This document shows positions 51,663 through 60,311 of a stretch of 64,000 nt of DNA, one piece after another; positions within the stretch are counted from its first letter, which is position 1; each line of letters opens with the position of its first letter. The stretch is taken from the NCBI RefSeq assembly GCF_044962685.1, contig NZ_JBBKTX010000003.1, positions 62,001 to 126,000 of the forward strand, in the 5' to 3' direction. A program made the translations under genes and the position numbers. Under the pieces are notes generated by a model, which was given only the letters and a program-made list of their open reading frames with translations, ran no database searches and was not told the origin of the DNA. Origin of the DNA: Oceanobacter antarcticus. GTDB taxonomy: Bacteria; Pseudomonadota; Gammaproteobacteria; Pseudomonadales; Oceanobacteraceae.

Positions 51663-53584
51663 GGGGTCACCATCATCATGCCGGACACGTCAACATCCAG
51701 ACCGGTGGCGCGCATGGTTTTAACCCAGGTGCGATCCTCGCTGATTTCAATTTTCAGATGCGCATTTTGCTCTTCCTGTCGCTGTTGATAGCGGCTGCGA
51801 GATTTTGGCGTGCGGTCATCGCCGTTCTCGCTGCGCAGCGCCGCCAGCGCAGTGTCATTCCCCAGCACAGCCAGTACGTTAGCGACAGCCCGGCCAATTG
51901 AATCGCCAACCTCGGTGCCATCAATCAAATAATCATTAATCAGCGTGCCAACGCCGTAACCGACTGCACCCGCCAGAGCCGCACCACCAGCCCAGGTTGC
52001 TGCGGTCGCCAATGCGCCAGCTCCGGCAGCAGCTGGAGCAGGCAAGCCGAAATCGCCAACAGGTGCTGGCAAACGCGGCACGTTTTTTCCTGGTAAACGT
52101 CCAGCACCTTGAGAACCTGCAGGAATCCATTCACCAGCGATACCGCCAGTGCCTGGCAGATCATTTTTGCCTCGGCGGTTGATATTGATATCAGGGCCAC
52201 TGCCAAAACCGGACGGCATATTAACGACGTAAACCGGCTGCACACCCGTCGCCGCTTCCAGCGCCATACCGGTGGCGACACCAACACCCAATCCGCCAAC
52301 CTTTCCCAGCACACCGCGCAGGGCTTTCGGGCCGTAGCGGTAGGCAGCGCCACCGGCTGCTAGCACACCACCGATGCTCATTAATAGTTCATTACCGCTC
52401 AGACCCAGCCCGCCTTTATCTTTGCTATCCAACAGCTTTTTGGTGAGATCAACAAAACCATCGTTCAGCGGCTGAATAAAACCATCAACGGATTCGCGCA
52501 GTGTGGCTTTTAAACGAGATGATTGATCAATGGCGTTATTCAATGCCTTGTCGAGACCACGAGCTATGGTGCCATTGGCTGCCAATATTTCACGAGTGGT
52601 TGCCCGAGCCTCGTCAATTTTCCCGGATTGCAATAACGCCTGAATACCACGCTGGGTATCCAGATCCATTTCACCAAATGCAAAACCAATAAGTGCATCA
52701 CGTTGCTGGTCGGTTTTCTGTTTACGATATATCTGACCAATATCCTCAATAACGGAAAATGGGTCACGTCGATCGCCATTGTCGTTATAAAAAGATACTC
52801 CCAATCCTTGCTGGACGTTTTTCAGATATTTCTGATTGGTAAATATGCGCAGGGTGGAATCCGCCAGAGTAGCCAACCGCTCCGGCTGTTTTTCGATCAG
52901 AGAGAGCTGTTCAATAAATCCCAGCGACTGCTCAAATCCCAAGCCTGCGTTTTTGGCATTGCCACCCACTCGACTGAAAATACCGGCCAAATCTTCCAGC
53001 TCGGCATTACCGGCACGACCCGCCACGGTCATTTTGTCGAGCAAATCGGTAGCCACTTCCACTCGGGCGAGATCGTAGCCAAATATTTCAGAGCTGACTG
53101 ACAGTGCACTGGCCAGAATTTCTGGTCGCGCGCCGGTAACAGCTGAAGTCGGTGCAATGGCGCTAGTCGCACCACGGGCTTCGTTAAACTCAAGGCCAGC
53201 AGCCAGCAGTGAGCTCGATCCAGCCTGGCTTTCTTCGACCACAACACCGTACTGCTTCTGCAACGCAAACAGTTCTTTACGCAGTCCTGCGGTTTTCTGG
53301 CTGGTGACGCCAGCGGTCAGCCCGATTTGTGCCAGATCCTTATCCAGCCCAGCACTTTGCTTTGCTGCTTGCACAGCTGCAAATCCACCTGCCAAACCAA
53401 GGAGTTCGCCTTTCAAACGGCCAAATCCTTGCCCGGTCAGCGACTGGAAATCGCGGCGCAGGCCACGGATCTGACGACCACTACTATCTGCAAACCGATC
53501 AACCTGACGCGCAGACGAGCGCAGGCCCGCAGTAAACTGCGAGTTGCGCAAGCTGAGTACCAGGCTAGTCGTCAGATCAGTCAC
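51659..53584 (-). CDS. Tail tape measure protein
   Basis: This 641-residue protein sets tail length. The helical N-terminal part (residues 1-400) resembles the TP901/Mu gp42 tape-measure core (LRSSARQVDRFADSSGRQIRGLRRDFQSL, DATSAIAPTSAVTGA-type region). Gly/Ala-rich hydrophobic segments lie at residues 400-460 and 530-570. It starts with GTG at 53584, overlapping the frameshifted chaperone frame by 8 bp. It is short for a myovirus of this type, implying a short tail. Confidence 0.9.
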   Translation of the reverse strand: MTDLTTSLVLSLRNSQFTAGLRSSARQVDRFADSSGRQIRGLRRDFQSLTGQGFGRLKGELLGLAGGFAAVQAAKQSAGLDKDLAQIGLTAGVTSQKTAGLRKELFALQKQYGVVVEESQAGSSSLLAAGLEFNEARGATSAIAPTSAVTGARPEILASALSVSSEIFGYDLARVEVATDLLDKMTVAGRAGNAELEDLAGIFSRVGGNAKNAGLGFEQSLGFIEQLSLIEKQPERLATLADSTLRIFTNQKYLKNVQQGLGVSFYNDNGDRRDPFSVIEDIGQIYRKQKTDQQRDALIGFAFGEMDLDTQRGIQALLQSGKIDEARATTREILAANGTIARGLDKALNNAIDQSSRLKATLRESVDGFIQPLNDGFVDLTKKLLDSKDKGGLGLSGNELLMSIGGVLAAGGAAYRYGPKALRGVLGKVGGLGVGVATGMALEAATGVQPVYVVNMPSGFGSGPDININRRGKNDLPGTGGIAGEWIPAGSQGAGRLPGKNVPRLPAPVGDFGLPAPAAAGAGALATAATWAGGAALAGAVGYGVGTLINDYLIDGTEVGDSIGRAVANVLAVLGNDTALAALRSENGDDRTPKSRSRYQQRQEEQNAHLKIEISEDRTWVKTMRATGLDVDVSGMMMVTP

Positions 53585-53717
53585 GAGTCAGTAACTCCAC
53601 ATAATAGGCAAATTCGTCGGGCGGGAGAGCGCGGATTTCTGTCCGGCTCCAATGGAACTTGAGGGCAATCAGCGCGACAGCGTCGCGGTGTTTTCGCTGT
53701 CGCTCGGTTCGTTTGGG
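53577..53717 (-). CDS. Tail assembly chaperone, -1 frameshift extension
   Basis: After the slippery heptamer CCCAAAC (minus strand, 53711-53717) the -1 frame is open for about 46 codons. It encodes the segment HRDAVALIALKFHWSRTEI, then ALPPDEFAYYVELLTRD. This resembles the downstream half of gpG-T/gp41-type tail chaperones. The frame has no start codon of its own, and stop codons in this frame lie just before the heptamer. That is what a programmed -1 frameshift predicts. The fusion would be about 143 residues. It overlaps the tape-measure start. Confidence 0.8.
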   Translation of the reverse strand, partial: PKRTERQRKHRDAVALIALKFHWSRTEIRALPPDEFAYYVELLTRD

Positions 53718-54007
53718 TCATCAGTCACCGAATTGAGTGTTGCCTGTGCCGCCCGCAAGATTTGCCAGTCTCGCGGACTGAGCGCGCGAATTTGCGCCAG
53801 ACTGAACGGCCCAGGGCATTCACCCACCCGCACCAGCTGACGAGCCATTAACGCGCCGTTAAACGTCAGTTGATGCTCGACGCCTTCAGCCTCAATCTCG
53901 GCATCGAACAGCTCGCCCGTGGTCATAATTGGCCGCATTTCAAACTCAAATTGCGGTTGCTGCTTGAACAGCAGCCCGTCTTTTAATGTGCCTGTCTGGT
54001 TTGCCAT
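53669..54007 (-). CDS. Tail assembly chaperone, zero-frame product (Mu gp41 type)
   Basis: This 112-residue protein lies between tail tube and tape measure, where Mu-like phages encode their chaperone. The segment GELFDAEIEAEGVEHQLTFNGALMARQLVRVGECPGPFSLAQIRALSPRDW-type (split at residues 30-80) is typical of gp41. It binds the tape measure before tail assembly. A share of ribosomes should shift frame near its end. Confidence 0.85.
   Translation of the reverse strand: MANQTGTLKDGLLFKQQPQFEFEMRPIMTTGELFDAEIEAEGVEHQLTFNGALMARQLVRVGECPGPFSLAQIRALSPRDWQILRAAQATLNSVTDDPNEPSDSENTATLSR
53711..53717 (-). promoter_or_regulatory. Programmed -1 ribosomal frameshift site CCCAAAC
   Basis: Zero-frame codons read gaC CCA AAC, so the heptamer fits X XXY YYZ exactly. 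Slippage yields CCC AAA and enters the extension frame. It lies about 40 nt before the zero-frame stop at 53669. Confidence 0.8.
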
Positions 54008-54016
54008 TATCGCTCC

Positions 54017-54370
54017 TTAAATTGATTCTGCTGGAGAGCCTTGCAGCTCGACTGAGATTTCACCGTTTTGCAGCTCGCTGGGCTGCACGGTAAAGGCACC
54101 GGTCATGATCCATGCCTGGCCGTTGTCGTCTTGCACGTTGACGTTGATGCCCGCCAGATCTCGCACGCCCTCCAGATACCCTGGCAGGTTTGGCAGCTTG
54201 AACGAGACCTTGCTGGGCAGGGTTTCTTCGTCGTAATGCACCGCACCCGTGTCGGTTGTGACAGGATTGCGCTTGGTGCCGCCGGGCTGAAATGACCCGC
54301 TATTATTGATGCTGTCTACGCGCCCCAAACCAGGCAAATCGATAATGACTTTCTTTGCTACTTTGGCCAT
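54017..54370 (-). CDS. Tail tube protein, Mu gpM type
   Basis: This 117-residue protein contains VIIDLPGLGRVDSINNSGSFQPGG near the start and SFKLPNLPGYLEGVRDLAGINVNVQDDNGQ. These are typical of the Mu-like tube subunit. It follows the sheath gene, as expected, 12 bp downstream. Confidence 0.9.
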   Translation of the reverse strand: MAKVAKKVIIDLPGLGRVDSINNSGSFQPGGTKRNPVTTDTGAVHYDEETLPSKVSFKLPNLPGYLEGVRDLAGINVNVQDDNGQAWIMTGAFTVQPSELQNGEISVELQGSPAESI

Positions 54371-54382
54371 CAGCCCAGCTCC

Positions 54383-55843
54383 TTACTTAACGATAAATTG
54401 GGTTTTACCGGCGAACACGCGGGCCTGATTGACCAGGTTCGGGGTATCGCGCCAGTTGATACGATTCGGATCTTCGCTATCGCGCTCGACAATCAGCTGC
54501 TCTGCGTAGGTGTCGTAATCCTCCACCCAGCCAGCGATTTCCATCTCTTTATAAAGAGCCAGTAACTCGCCTTTAATAATCTTCGGCATCACGATCGCCT
54601 GGCCTGCGCCGTAGCTCGTGCCGTCGTCGGCCAGTTTGTGGCGTGGGTACTTCTGCGCCACCATGGCACGCTGTTCGTAACGGAAGCGTTCCAGAGTCTC
54701 TGGCGTGCAGATGTCCAGGTAACTGGCATCGGCCAGCCCGGCACTGTTGAACTGGTAGGTAGTGATCTGACGCTCGATCTGCACTGTTCCATCCCGCGCC
54801 ACGGTAAATGTGCTGATGCCGTCGTACAGCAGCAAGTTACGTTCTTGTCGAGTCAGCAGCTCTTCACGGCGTGGGGCTTTAACACCCGGCAATTCCAGCG
54901 TTTGCAGCGGGCGAGCCGGATCGTTGCTGAGTGACTTGGCAGCCACGGCCATATTGATCGCAGCGGCTATATAAGTAGGCGTCGGGCTGGTGCCAGTGCC
55001 CAGCACGGACAGATGCGGATTGTTGCGACTGCTGCCCCAGGTACCCATCGTTGCGAGCGTGCCCGCCAGCGCACCAAATGCCCGGCAGCCAATCTGACGC
55101 ATAGGCCCAAAGCGGCTATCCAGTTCGGTTTCCAGCGCTTGAATATTCGCTGTGTCGTTATACGGATTACACAACCAGTTAAACCATTCATCACCCATCG
55201 CATCGAGCGCCGGTCCGATGTCCGGGTTGCCGCTGCCGCCAGACAGACTGGTGTAGGTAATGGCCAGGCCGTCCGGCTCACGCTCCTCATAATATGAAGA
55301 ACGAACGTCCAGACCATTCATGTACTCACCCTTGTGTCGGGCTGTGAGCGTCACTGTGCTGGTACTGCCGCTGGCCGTGACGGGCAGATCGGCATTACTG
55401 TTGATCGCAGCAGAAATGCTGGATGCAATCGTGTCGGTGTCGTCACCGTCGGCAATACCCACCGCCACTCGCACACCACCTATATAGATGTATAACGTGC
55501 CCGCTTCTGTCGCAGCGGTTGTCACAGCAATGGAGCCAGTTGCGGCTACGCCAGCACCCAGATCGTCCAGAGCAATGGCCCAGAGTTCGGTTTCTGTGTT
55601 GGCGTCCAGAGAAGCGGCGATCATATTGGCGATCATTGAGCCGCGTCCAAACAAGGTTTTTGCCCGGCTTGGGTCAGTTACGCGGATCGGAACGCCAGCA
55701 GACTGAATACCGGTACCCAGACGCTGACCAATCACCACCATTTTGTGCAGCACATTGGCAGAGCCTGCCAGTTCGTTATTGAACTCAATATGCGCACCGG
55801 GCGTGCGCAGGCTGGATGGGATATCGTCAAATGAGATGCTCAT
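54383..55843 (-). CDS. Tail sheath protein, Mu gpL type
   Basis: This 486-residue contractile sheath subunit has the start SISFDDIPSSLRTPGAHIEFNNELAGS. ITTYQFNSAGLADASYLDICTPETLERFRYEQRA and WRDTPNLVNQARVFAGKTQFIVK at the C-terminus are conserved in Mu-like sheaths. Its ATG overlaps the stop of the small gp38-like gene. Confidence 0.95.
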   Translation of the reverse strand: MSISFDDIPSSLRTPGAHIEFNNELAGSANVLHKMVVIGQRLGTGIQSAGVPIRVTDPSRAKTLFGRGSMIANMIAASLDANTETELWAIALDDLGAGVAATGSIAVTTAATEAGTLYIYIGGVRVAVGIADGDDTDTIASSISAAINSNADLPVTASGSTSTVTLTARHKGEYMNGLDVRSSYYEEREPDGLAITYTSLSGGSGNPDIGPALDAMGDEWFNWLCNPYNDTANIQALETELDSRFGPMRQIGCRAFGALAGTLATMGTWGSSRNNPHLSVLGTGTSPTPTYIAAAINMAVAAKSLSNDPARPLQTLELPGVKAPRREELLTRQERNLLLYDGISTFTVARDGTVQIERQITTYQFNSAGLADASYLDICTPETLERFRYEQRAMVAQKYPRHKLADDGTSYGAGQAIVMPKIIKGELLALYKEMEIAGWVEDYDTYAEQLIVERDSEDPNRINWRDTPNLVNQARVFAGKTQFIVK

Positions 55844-56013
55844 TTACTGGCTCCTATTTTGGATTTGGATTTAACCAGCACCAGATCACCGTCTTTAATG
55901 CGACGGCGGTAGTACGAGTTATCTTGTACGTTCTGGCCCCCCGTAGCGATAACGGCACCGGTTTCGGTGCGCACCTGTTTACCAGGTGCGGGTTTTACGT
56001 TGAGTCGGCTCAT
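55840..56013 (-). CDS. Small DUF2635-like protein, Mu gp38 type
   Basis: A 57-residue gene starting ATG 56013 behind AGGAGCAACCTC. It reads MSRLNVKPAPGKQVRTETG and later YYRRRIKDGDLVLV, ending KIGASK. The pattern (KPAPG, YYxRRIKDGDL) matches the small protein before the sheath gene in Mu-like phages. Its start overlaps the gp37 stop and its stop overlaps the sheath start. Function unknown. Confidence 0.85.
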   Translation of the reverse strand: MSRLNVKPAPGKQVRTETGAVIATGGQNVQDNSYYRRRIKDGDLVLVKSKSKIGASK

Positions 56014-56555
56014 GAGGTTGCTCCTGGCAGGGTTTGTTCAGTGGTAATTGCTGCGCCATCGGTCGTAGTAGAGTCACCAGCGGCGCTTAAAAAGTCGTTC
56101 AGACTGTTCCAGTCCAGCCCGCTATCGAGCTGGAATTCCTGTGTCCAGGTCACCGCCCACATGGATACGCCCTGAGCACTGGTACTGGTGCTGAACAGGT
56201 TTTGACTGGTCACGCGCTCTGGCTCGGAGCGGGTTTCGTCCAGCCCCCATGCCTGCGCCGCTAAAATCACGTTAACGGCTTGCACCAGGTTCAGCGCCTG
56301 GCTGTTACGATCAGATCGGGGCGCGTCTTTGGTGACGATAAAGGCACCCCAGCGCAGCGGCGCGAACGTGCTGCCTTCGTTGATGGGCTGACCAACCCCA
56401 AGACAGGCGATATACACAGCCGGGCAACGACCCGCGACCCGCTTCAGTTCGTTGGCGTCGAAGCGGCCTTCGTGGGCTTCGCAGGTTTTCAGCGTGGTCA
56501 GCGTGCTGTTAAAAGTGGCCACCATCGCGGCTTGAATATCGGCCAGTGTTGTCAT
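56010..56555 (-). CDS. Mu gp37-like protein (DUF1834)
   Basis: This 181-residue protein lies between the gpG-like and sheath genes. DIQAAMVATFNSTLTTLKTCEAHEGRFDANELKRVAGRCPAVYIACLG in its first third is typical of the gp37 family. It is probably a tail terminator or connector. It overlaps both neighbours by 4 bp. Confidence 0.85.
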   Translation of the reverse strand: MTTLADIQAAMVATFNSTLTTLKTCEAHEGRFDANELKRVAGRCPAVYIACLGVGQPINEGSTFAPLRWGAFIVTKDAPRSDRNSQALNLVQAVNVILAAQAWGLDETRSEPERVTSQNLFSTSTSAQGVSMWAVTWTQEFQLDSGLDWNSLNDFLSAAGDSTTTDGAAITTEQTLPGATS

Positions 56556-57028
56556 CGAGACAGTTCCTGTATCTGGTCACGTAAAAAGTCTTCTATCAGC
56601 TCGTCGATATCTTGCTCATTATCGACACTCAGGCCCAGATGCTGGCGAGCGGGTATGGCTGCCGGGCCGGGAGCCATATCCGGCGTGCCACCCAGCTGGA
56701 GAATAGCGTCGTAAATCAGGTTGCTGCCAATCGCCACGTCGTCGCCGTCAACGATGTACTGGATGGAATCATCCAGATGACCTTCACCCATCAGCAGACT
56801 GTTGCCGCCATGGCGGGTGCTGCGGTAGCTATCTGACCAGGCATCCCAGGGCGTGCCGTCTGGCGCGGTTTTCTCGTCTCGAATGCGGCGATGGGTTTGG
56901 CTTTCCACCAGCGCACCCACACCTTCCAGCAGGTCTCTTTGATCCTGTTCATTGAGGTTCGCCAGCGCCTCAAGGCGGGCACCCAGCCGGTTCAGTTCGG
57001 CGGTTGAGAACTCCAGATCCAGGCTCAC
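56552..57028 (-). CDS. Virion morphogenesis / tail completion protein (Mu gpG, P2 gpS family)
   Basis: This 158-residue protein has ESQTHRRIRDEKTAPDGTPWDAW, then LLMGEGHLDDSIQY and LGLSVDNEQDIDELI. These features are shared by the gpG/gpS family. In Mu, gpG lies upstream of the protease gene. Here it sits after the DUF1320-like gene, a position used in several Mu relatives. Confidence 0.87.
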   Translation of the reverse strand: MSLDLEFSTAELNRLGARLEALANLNEQDQRDLLEGVGALVESQTHRRIRDEKTAPDGTPWDAWSDSYRSTRHGGNSLLMGEGHLDDSIQYIVDGDDVAIGSNLIYDAILQLGGTPDMAPGPAAIPARQHLGLSVDNEQDIDELIEDFLRDQIQELSR

Positions 57029-57441
57029 AACAAACGGCCTCGTTTAAATTTGCGTGCAGGGCCAGCGATAAACACCGCGCCGTTACTGCTGACCGGGGGT
57101 TGTTCAAGGCCCAGTGAAGCCGCCCCGGTGGCCAGTCGTTTGAGCAAACTGACGGCATCGTCATAACGCTGGCGGCGTTCGTCAGTCGCCATATCGGCAT
57201 CGGCGGCCAATCGGTACACCGCGATGTCCACACACAAACGGGTCAAAACAGCAGGCACCTGCGGCAGCGGCAGCTGATACTTGGCGGCTAAATAGGTATC
57301 GATTTCTGCACTGGCGTCCTGCAGTGCCTGGTCAACGACGTCCGTGTCCGGGGTGTCGTCCTGATTCCGATCCGTCAACAGCAGCAACTGCTCTTGCGAG
57401 TAGCGAGCGCTGATGTCGGACTGTGTGGCATAGATGGCCAT
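57025..57441 (-). CDS. Head-tail connector protein, Mu gp36 type (DUF1320)
   Basis: This 138-residue protein starts MAIYATQSDISARYSQEQLLLLTD. It contains DQALQDASAEIDTYLAAKYQLPLPQVPAVLTRLCVDIAVYRL, matching DUF1320. It overlaps the gpG-like gene by 4 bp. Confidence 0.9.
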   Translation of the reverse strand: MAIYATQSDISARYSQEQLLLLTDRNQDDTPDTDVVDQALQDASAEIDTYLAAKYQLPLPQVPAVLTRLCVDIAVYRLAADADMATDERRQRYDDAVSLLKRLATGAASLGLEQPPVSSNGAVFIAGPARKFKRGRLL

Positions 57442-57447
57442 GGCGAC

Positions 57448-57687
57448 TTACTCACCGGCACCGGACTGGATCGCGGCTTTGGCGTCGTCATCCAGTTCGG
57501 TGACTTCATCTACACGCAACATCGGTTCGGCTTTCAGAGCCTTGATCTGGTCTTCGTCCAGGTCGTCCAGCGGCACCAGCGTTGGCGATTGAGTAAAGCT
57601 CATGCCAGCGCGGCGGAACGAGGTCACCTGTTTGGTGGTGCTGATCATCAGCGCCTGAACATCGGTTTTTGGTTTGGCTGTGGTCAT
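57448..57687 (-). CDS. Small phage protein, Mu gp35-like
   Basis: 79 residues from ATG 57687, which has GGAGAACACC just upstream; an ATG four codons earlier is weaker. The segment MISTTKQVTSFRRAGMSFT, then LDDLDEDQIKALKAEPML resembles the gp35 fold of Mu-like phages (FluMu type N-terminal domain). It lies directly downstream of the major head gene, where gp35 is expected. Confidence 0.75.
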   Translation of the reverse strand: MTTAKPKTDVQALMISTTKQVTSFRRAGMSFTQSPTLVPLDDLDEDQIKALKAEPMLRVDEVTELDDDAKAAIQSGAGE

Positions 57688-57796
57688 GGTGTTCTCCAAT
57701 TTTTTGAGTGCGCCCGGCGGCCTACTGCATCAATGGCACGCCGGGGTTAGCTTGGTGATGAGGCGCTGTGGGAGCCGCCCCTTTTCAGCGGTGTTA

Positions 57797-58693
57797 TTAG
57801 TTGCCTTTTGCGGCCAGCTGCCAAAAACCGTAGCCCGCTGTGCCGCGTGCTTCACAACCGAACAGGAACTCACCCAGGCTGAATACGTGGTCGCTGGTGA
57901 TATCCGTCAGAGACATCATCATCGGCTTTTCACGCTGCTGGAAAATGAACGGCTTAACCGGCTTGGTGGTGTCCAACAGATACCAGGCGGTATCAGAGCT
58001 GATACGCGCATCAACCACAATTTCCGCCGTGCCCTTGTAGGGGTTGGGCTTGCCGTCTTCCAGGCGGTCATTGGTCATGAGTGAGCGTGCATCGTCTTCC
58101 AGACCGGGGCCAACCAGCAACACATTAGGAGTAATGTTCAGTGGTCGCCCTTCTTCGTCCTTGTACAGCTTCATGGCTGTTCGGACAGCGCCATAACTCG
58201 CCTTTGCAGCCGCCAGCGTGCTGATATCCAGCGGCAGGGTGAACTTGTTAGAGACCGATGCCGTACCCACTTCGTGATCAGTGTCAAAAAAATACTGGCC
58301 GTCGTGGCAAACCTGGCTGGTGCCCTGATTCACGGCGTCGATAACCAGTTCGTCCGGCCATTGCTTGGCAGAATAGCCAGCGCCCTCGGCTTGCGGGCCG
58401 ATAAATCCGATGTTGTCGTCAGCAATCTGGTGCTTGTGCACACCAATGGTGGCCTCGTACGGGTCGTTAACCAGGGTGTACTTGTAGGCTGACAGTGACT
58501 TGATGTGCTTGGCCCCAATCCACCGCCTCATCTTCGGGAAATTGCTCAACCAAGCGTAATCGTTTTGGCTTGTTGTCGACGGCATCAGCATGGCAATTTT
58601 TGGCCATACCGTTGGCGTTGCATCAAACGCTTTGTTAAAGGTGGTTTTGACGTTAGTAAAAATGGTGCCGAGAGTCTGTTTGTTTACAAGCAT
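57797..58693 (-). CDS. Major head (capsid) protein, Mu gpT type
   Basis: This 298-residue capsid subunit has QTLGTIFTNVKTTFNKAFDA, then YAWLSNFPKMRRWIGAKHIKSLSAYKYTLVNDPYEATIGV, characteristic of gpT. LVGPGLEDDARSLM and the ending EARGTAGYGFWQLAAKG also fit. It follows a decoration protein and the protease/scaffold gene. Confidence 0.95.
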   Translation of the reverse strand: MLVNKQTLGTIFTNVKTTFNKAFDATPTVWPKIAMLMPSTTSQNDYAWLSNFPKMRRWIGAKHIKSLSAYKYTLVNDPYEATIGVHKHQIADDNIGFIGPQAEGAGYSAKQWPDELVIDAVNQGTSQVCHDGQYFFDTDHEVGTASVSNKFTLPLDISTLAAAKASYGAVRTAMKLYKDEEGRPLNITPNVLLVGPGLEDDARSLMTNDRLEDGKPNPYKGTAEIVVDARISSDTAWYLLDTTKPVKPFIFQQREKPMMMSLTDITSDHVFSLGEFLFGCEARGTAGYGFWQLAAKGN

Positions 58694-58740
58694 GTGAATG
58701 CTCCTTTAAATCGGGTTAAACGCGGGTTGATGCAGGCCGA

Positions 58741-59142
58741 TTACTCGACCCACACGCCGTCGGATTCAATCGCGACGACAGTGCCCGCCGCCGATCGGGT
58801 GGTGGTGCCATTGGTTTTGGCCACAGTTTCGTCATCAACGATGTAACATGCCTGCCCCAAGCTGGCCTGGGTGACGGCATCTGTGCCGGAGTTCTTCCAT
58901 TTAAACGCCTTGCCACGGCGCACCAGCACCGACAGATCACCGGCACTGCCTGCTGAGTTGTCGATCCATTCCTCAAATCGACCGAGATATGTCAGCGTGG
59001 TCGCCGTTGCACCGGGGGTGGCGTAGCCGGTTGCGTTGGCAGCCGCGAGGCCACCAGCAAAACACTCCACTCCGGCGGCCACCGGCACAGAGATAATTTC
59101 GGCGTCTTGCATTGGGGTGTTACGATCTTTGGTCAGTGCCAT
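58741..59142 (-). CDS. Putative head decoration protein (DUF2190-like)
   Basis: This 133-residue beta-rich protein starts MALTKDRNTPMQDAEIISVPVAAGVECFAGGLAAANATGYATPG. Such proteins are found between scaffold and major head genes in Mu-like phages, and the Ala/Gly/Thr-rich pattern fits capsid decoration proteins. The assignment rests on position and composition. Confidence 0.7.
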   Translation of the reverse strand: MALTKDRNTPMQDAEIISVPVAAGVECFAGGLAAANATGYATPGATATTLTYLGRFEEWIDNSAGSAGDLSVLVRRGKAFKWKNSGTDAVTQASLGQACYIVDDETVAKTNGTTTRSAAGTVVAIESDGVWVE

Positions 59143-59183
59143 GTCGGGTTCCTCAGTGGCGAATGGGGTTCAGCAGTGCAGGA

Positions 59184-59687
59184 TCAGTTGCTGTACTTCT
59201 TCAGGTCTTCAGCGGAGTTGCCGAACAGCTCGGCAATCAGCGTTTCTTCGGCGTTCATCGCGGTGCTGGTATTTGAATGCTGCTTGCCATCCAGCCCGGA
59301 TGCCCCCGCAATCACCGGCGCGGTTTCAACGAACTTGCGGAACTCTTCCAAGCCGCCCTCGCTGTTACAGGCACGGACATAGAAATCTTTGCTGGCCGGA
59401 GTAATCTTGCCTTCATCAACAGCGGCGTTAACTTCAGCCTGAATGGCCTGGTCTTTTTCAGCCTGGGCGTTGTCGACCAGCTTTTGCTCAGCATTACTGG
59501 CACGAGCCAGCAACTGATCGTAGTCGGCACGGGGGACGTACTGGCTCAACGATGGCTGCTGCTGATTGCGAGCAGTGGCCAGATCGGTGTTCAGTTGTTT
59601 GGCGTGGTTCAGCGCGGCGGCGGCATTGGTGTCGGCTGGCAATTGCCAGGCAGCAGCCAGCGCAGTGAGGAATTCAGCGAAATCCAT
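59184..59687 (-). CDS. Nested scaffold protein, Mu gpZ type (internal start of gpI)
   Basis: Within the gpI frame, ATG at 59687 (MDFAEFLTALAAAW) follows CTGGAGACCGCT, a good ribosome site. The result is a 167-residue scaffold without the protease domain. Mu encodes its scaffold Z in the same nested way inside gene I. Seen: the ribosome site and ATG; inferred: its use. Confidence 0.7.
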   Translation of the reverse strand: MDFAEFLTALAAAWQLPADTNAAAALNHAKQLNTDLATARNQQQPSLSQYVPRADYDQLLARASNAEQKLVDNAQAEKDQAIQAEVNAAVDEGKITPASKDFYVRACNSEGGLEEFRKFVETAPVIAGASGLDGKQHSNTSTAMNAEETLIAELFGNSAEDLKKYSN

Positions 59688-60218
59688 AGCGGTCTCCAGG
59701 GGGTTGTGTTCGGTGGTGTGGTGAGCGTGTTGGGAGTTGAGCGCGGTAAGCATCAGGTTCGGGCGGTTGGTGAGGCCAGCAGAAACAAACCGGATCACCT
59801 GATTGGTATCGACGGTGTGGTCAAAAACGGGGGACAGGTATTTGTACTCGCCAGAGGCAACCGCAGAACGGCCCGCCTCATTCCAGTCAAGATGGCCCCA
59901 GATCTCGCCATTGCGCGCTTCAAGCTGATCGAACCATGCCGCTGCCGGGGCTTGCTCGCCCTGGGGCGCTTTGAGCTGTGTGCTGTGCTCCCAGTCGAGC
60001 GGCATCTTGCGGCCATCCAGACTGACGGCCAGCACTTGATCGGGTTGGTCGTTCACCCACGCACGCTGATCAAATCCCTGAAACTGGCCAGCCGGAATCA
60101 GTTTGACCCATTCAGGGACGGAGCCATCCGCAGGCAGCTCGAAACACAAAGCGGTTTTCAGCTCGGTTTCGGTGGCCTGGCACAGGGCGGTTTTGACTGG
60201 GGAAGTTTGAGTATTCAT
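59184..60218 (-). CDS. Head maturation protease/scaffold, Mu gpI type
   Basis: This 344-residue protein combines an N-terminal protease domain (residues 1-175) with a C-terminal scaffold. The protease has PLDWEHSTQL with the active-site-like His, and FVSAGLTNRPNL at its end. The scaffold is helical and coiled-coil-like (SNAEQKLVDNAQAEKDQAIQAEVNAAVDEG). The start ATG is embedded next to a strong palindrome and has no classical ribosome site. The scaffold is probably also made separately from an internal start. Confidence 0.9.
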   Translation of the reverse strand: MNTQTSPVKTALCQATETELKTALCFELPADGSVPEWVKLIPAGQFQGFDQRAWVNDQPDQVLAVSLDGRKMPLDWEHSTQLKAPQGEQAPAAAWFDQLEARNGEIWGHLDWNEAGRSAVASGEYKYLSPVFDHTVDTNQVIRFVSAGLTNRPNLMLTALNSQHAHHTTEHNPLETAMDFAEFLTALAAAWQLPADTNAAAALNHAKQLNTDLATARNQQQPSLSQYVPRADYDQLLARASNAEQKLVDNAQAEKDQAIQAEVNAAVDEGKITPASKDFYVRACNSEGGLEEFRKFVETAPVIAGASGLDGKQHSNTSTAMNAEETLIAELFGNSAEDLKKYSN

Positions 60219-60235
60219 GGGGCCATGATGGCCCC
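60219..60235 (-). promoter_or_regulatory. Perfect palindrome abutting the gpI start codon
   Basis: GGGGCCAT and ATGGCCCC are perfect 8 bp inverted arms around one base, directly before the gpI ATG. In mRNA it would fold into a stable hairpin in place of a ribosome site. It may regulate translation or bind a protein. Confidence 0.6.
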
Positions 60236-60311
60236 GGAATCAGAAGGGGTGGTTTAACGTGGGTTGGAGGGTGTCGTGTGTTTTCGCGAGTTTCTGTCAG
60301 TGTGAGTTCAA

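Noticed and set aside
53690..53705. GCGAAAAC near the end of the tail chaperone as the slippery site
   Set aside because: It does not fit X XXY YYZ, while CCCAAAC at 53711-53717 fits perfectly.
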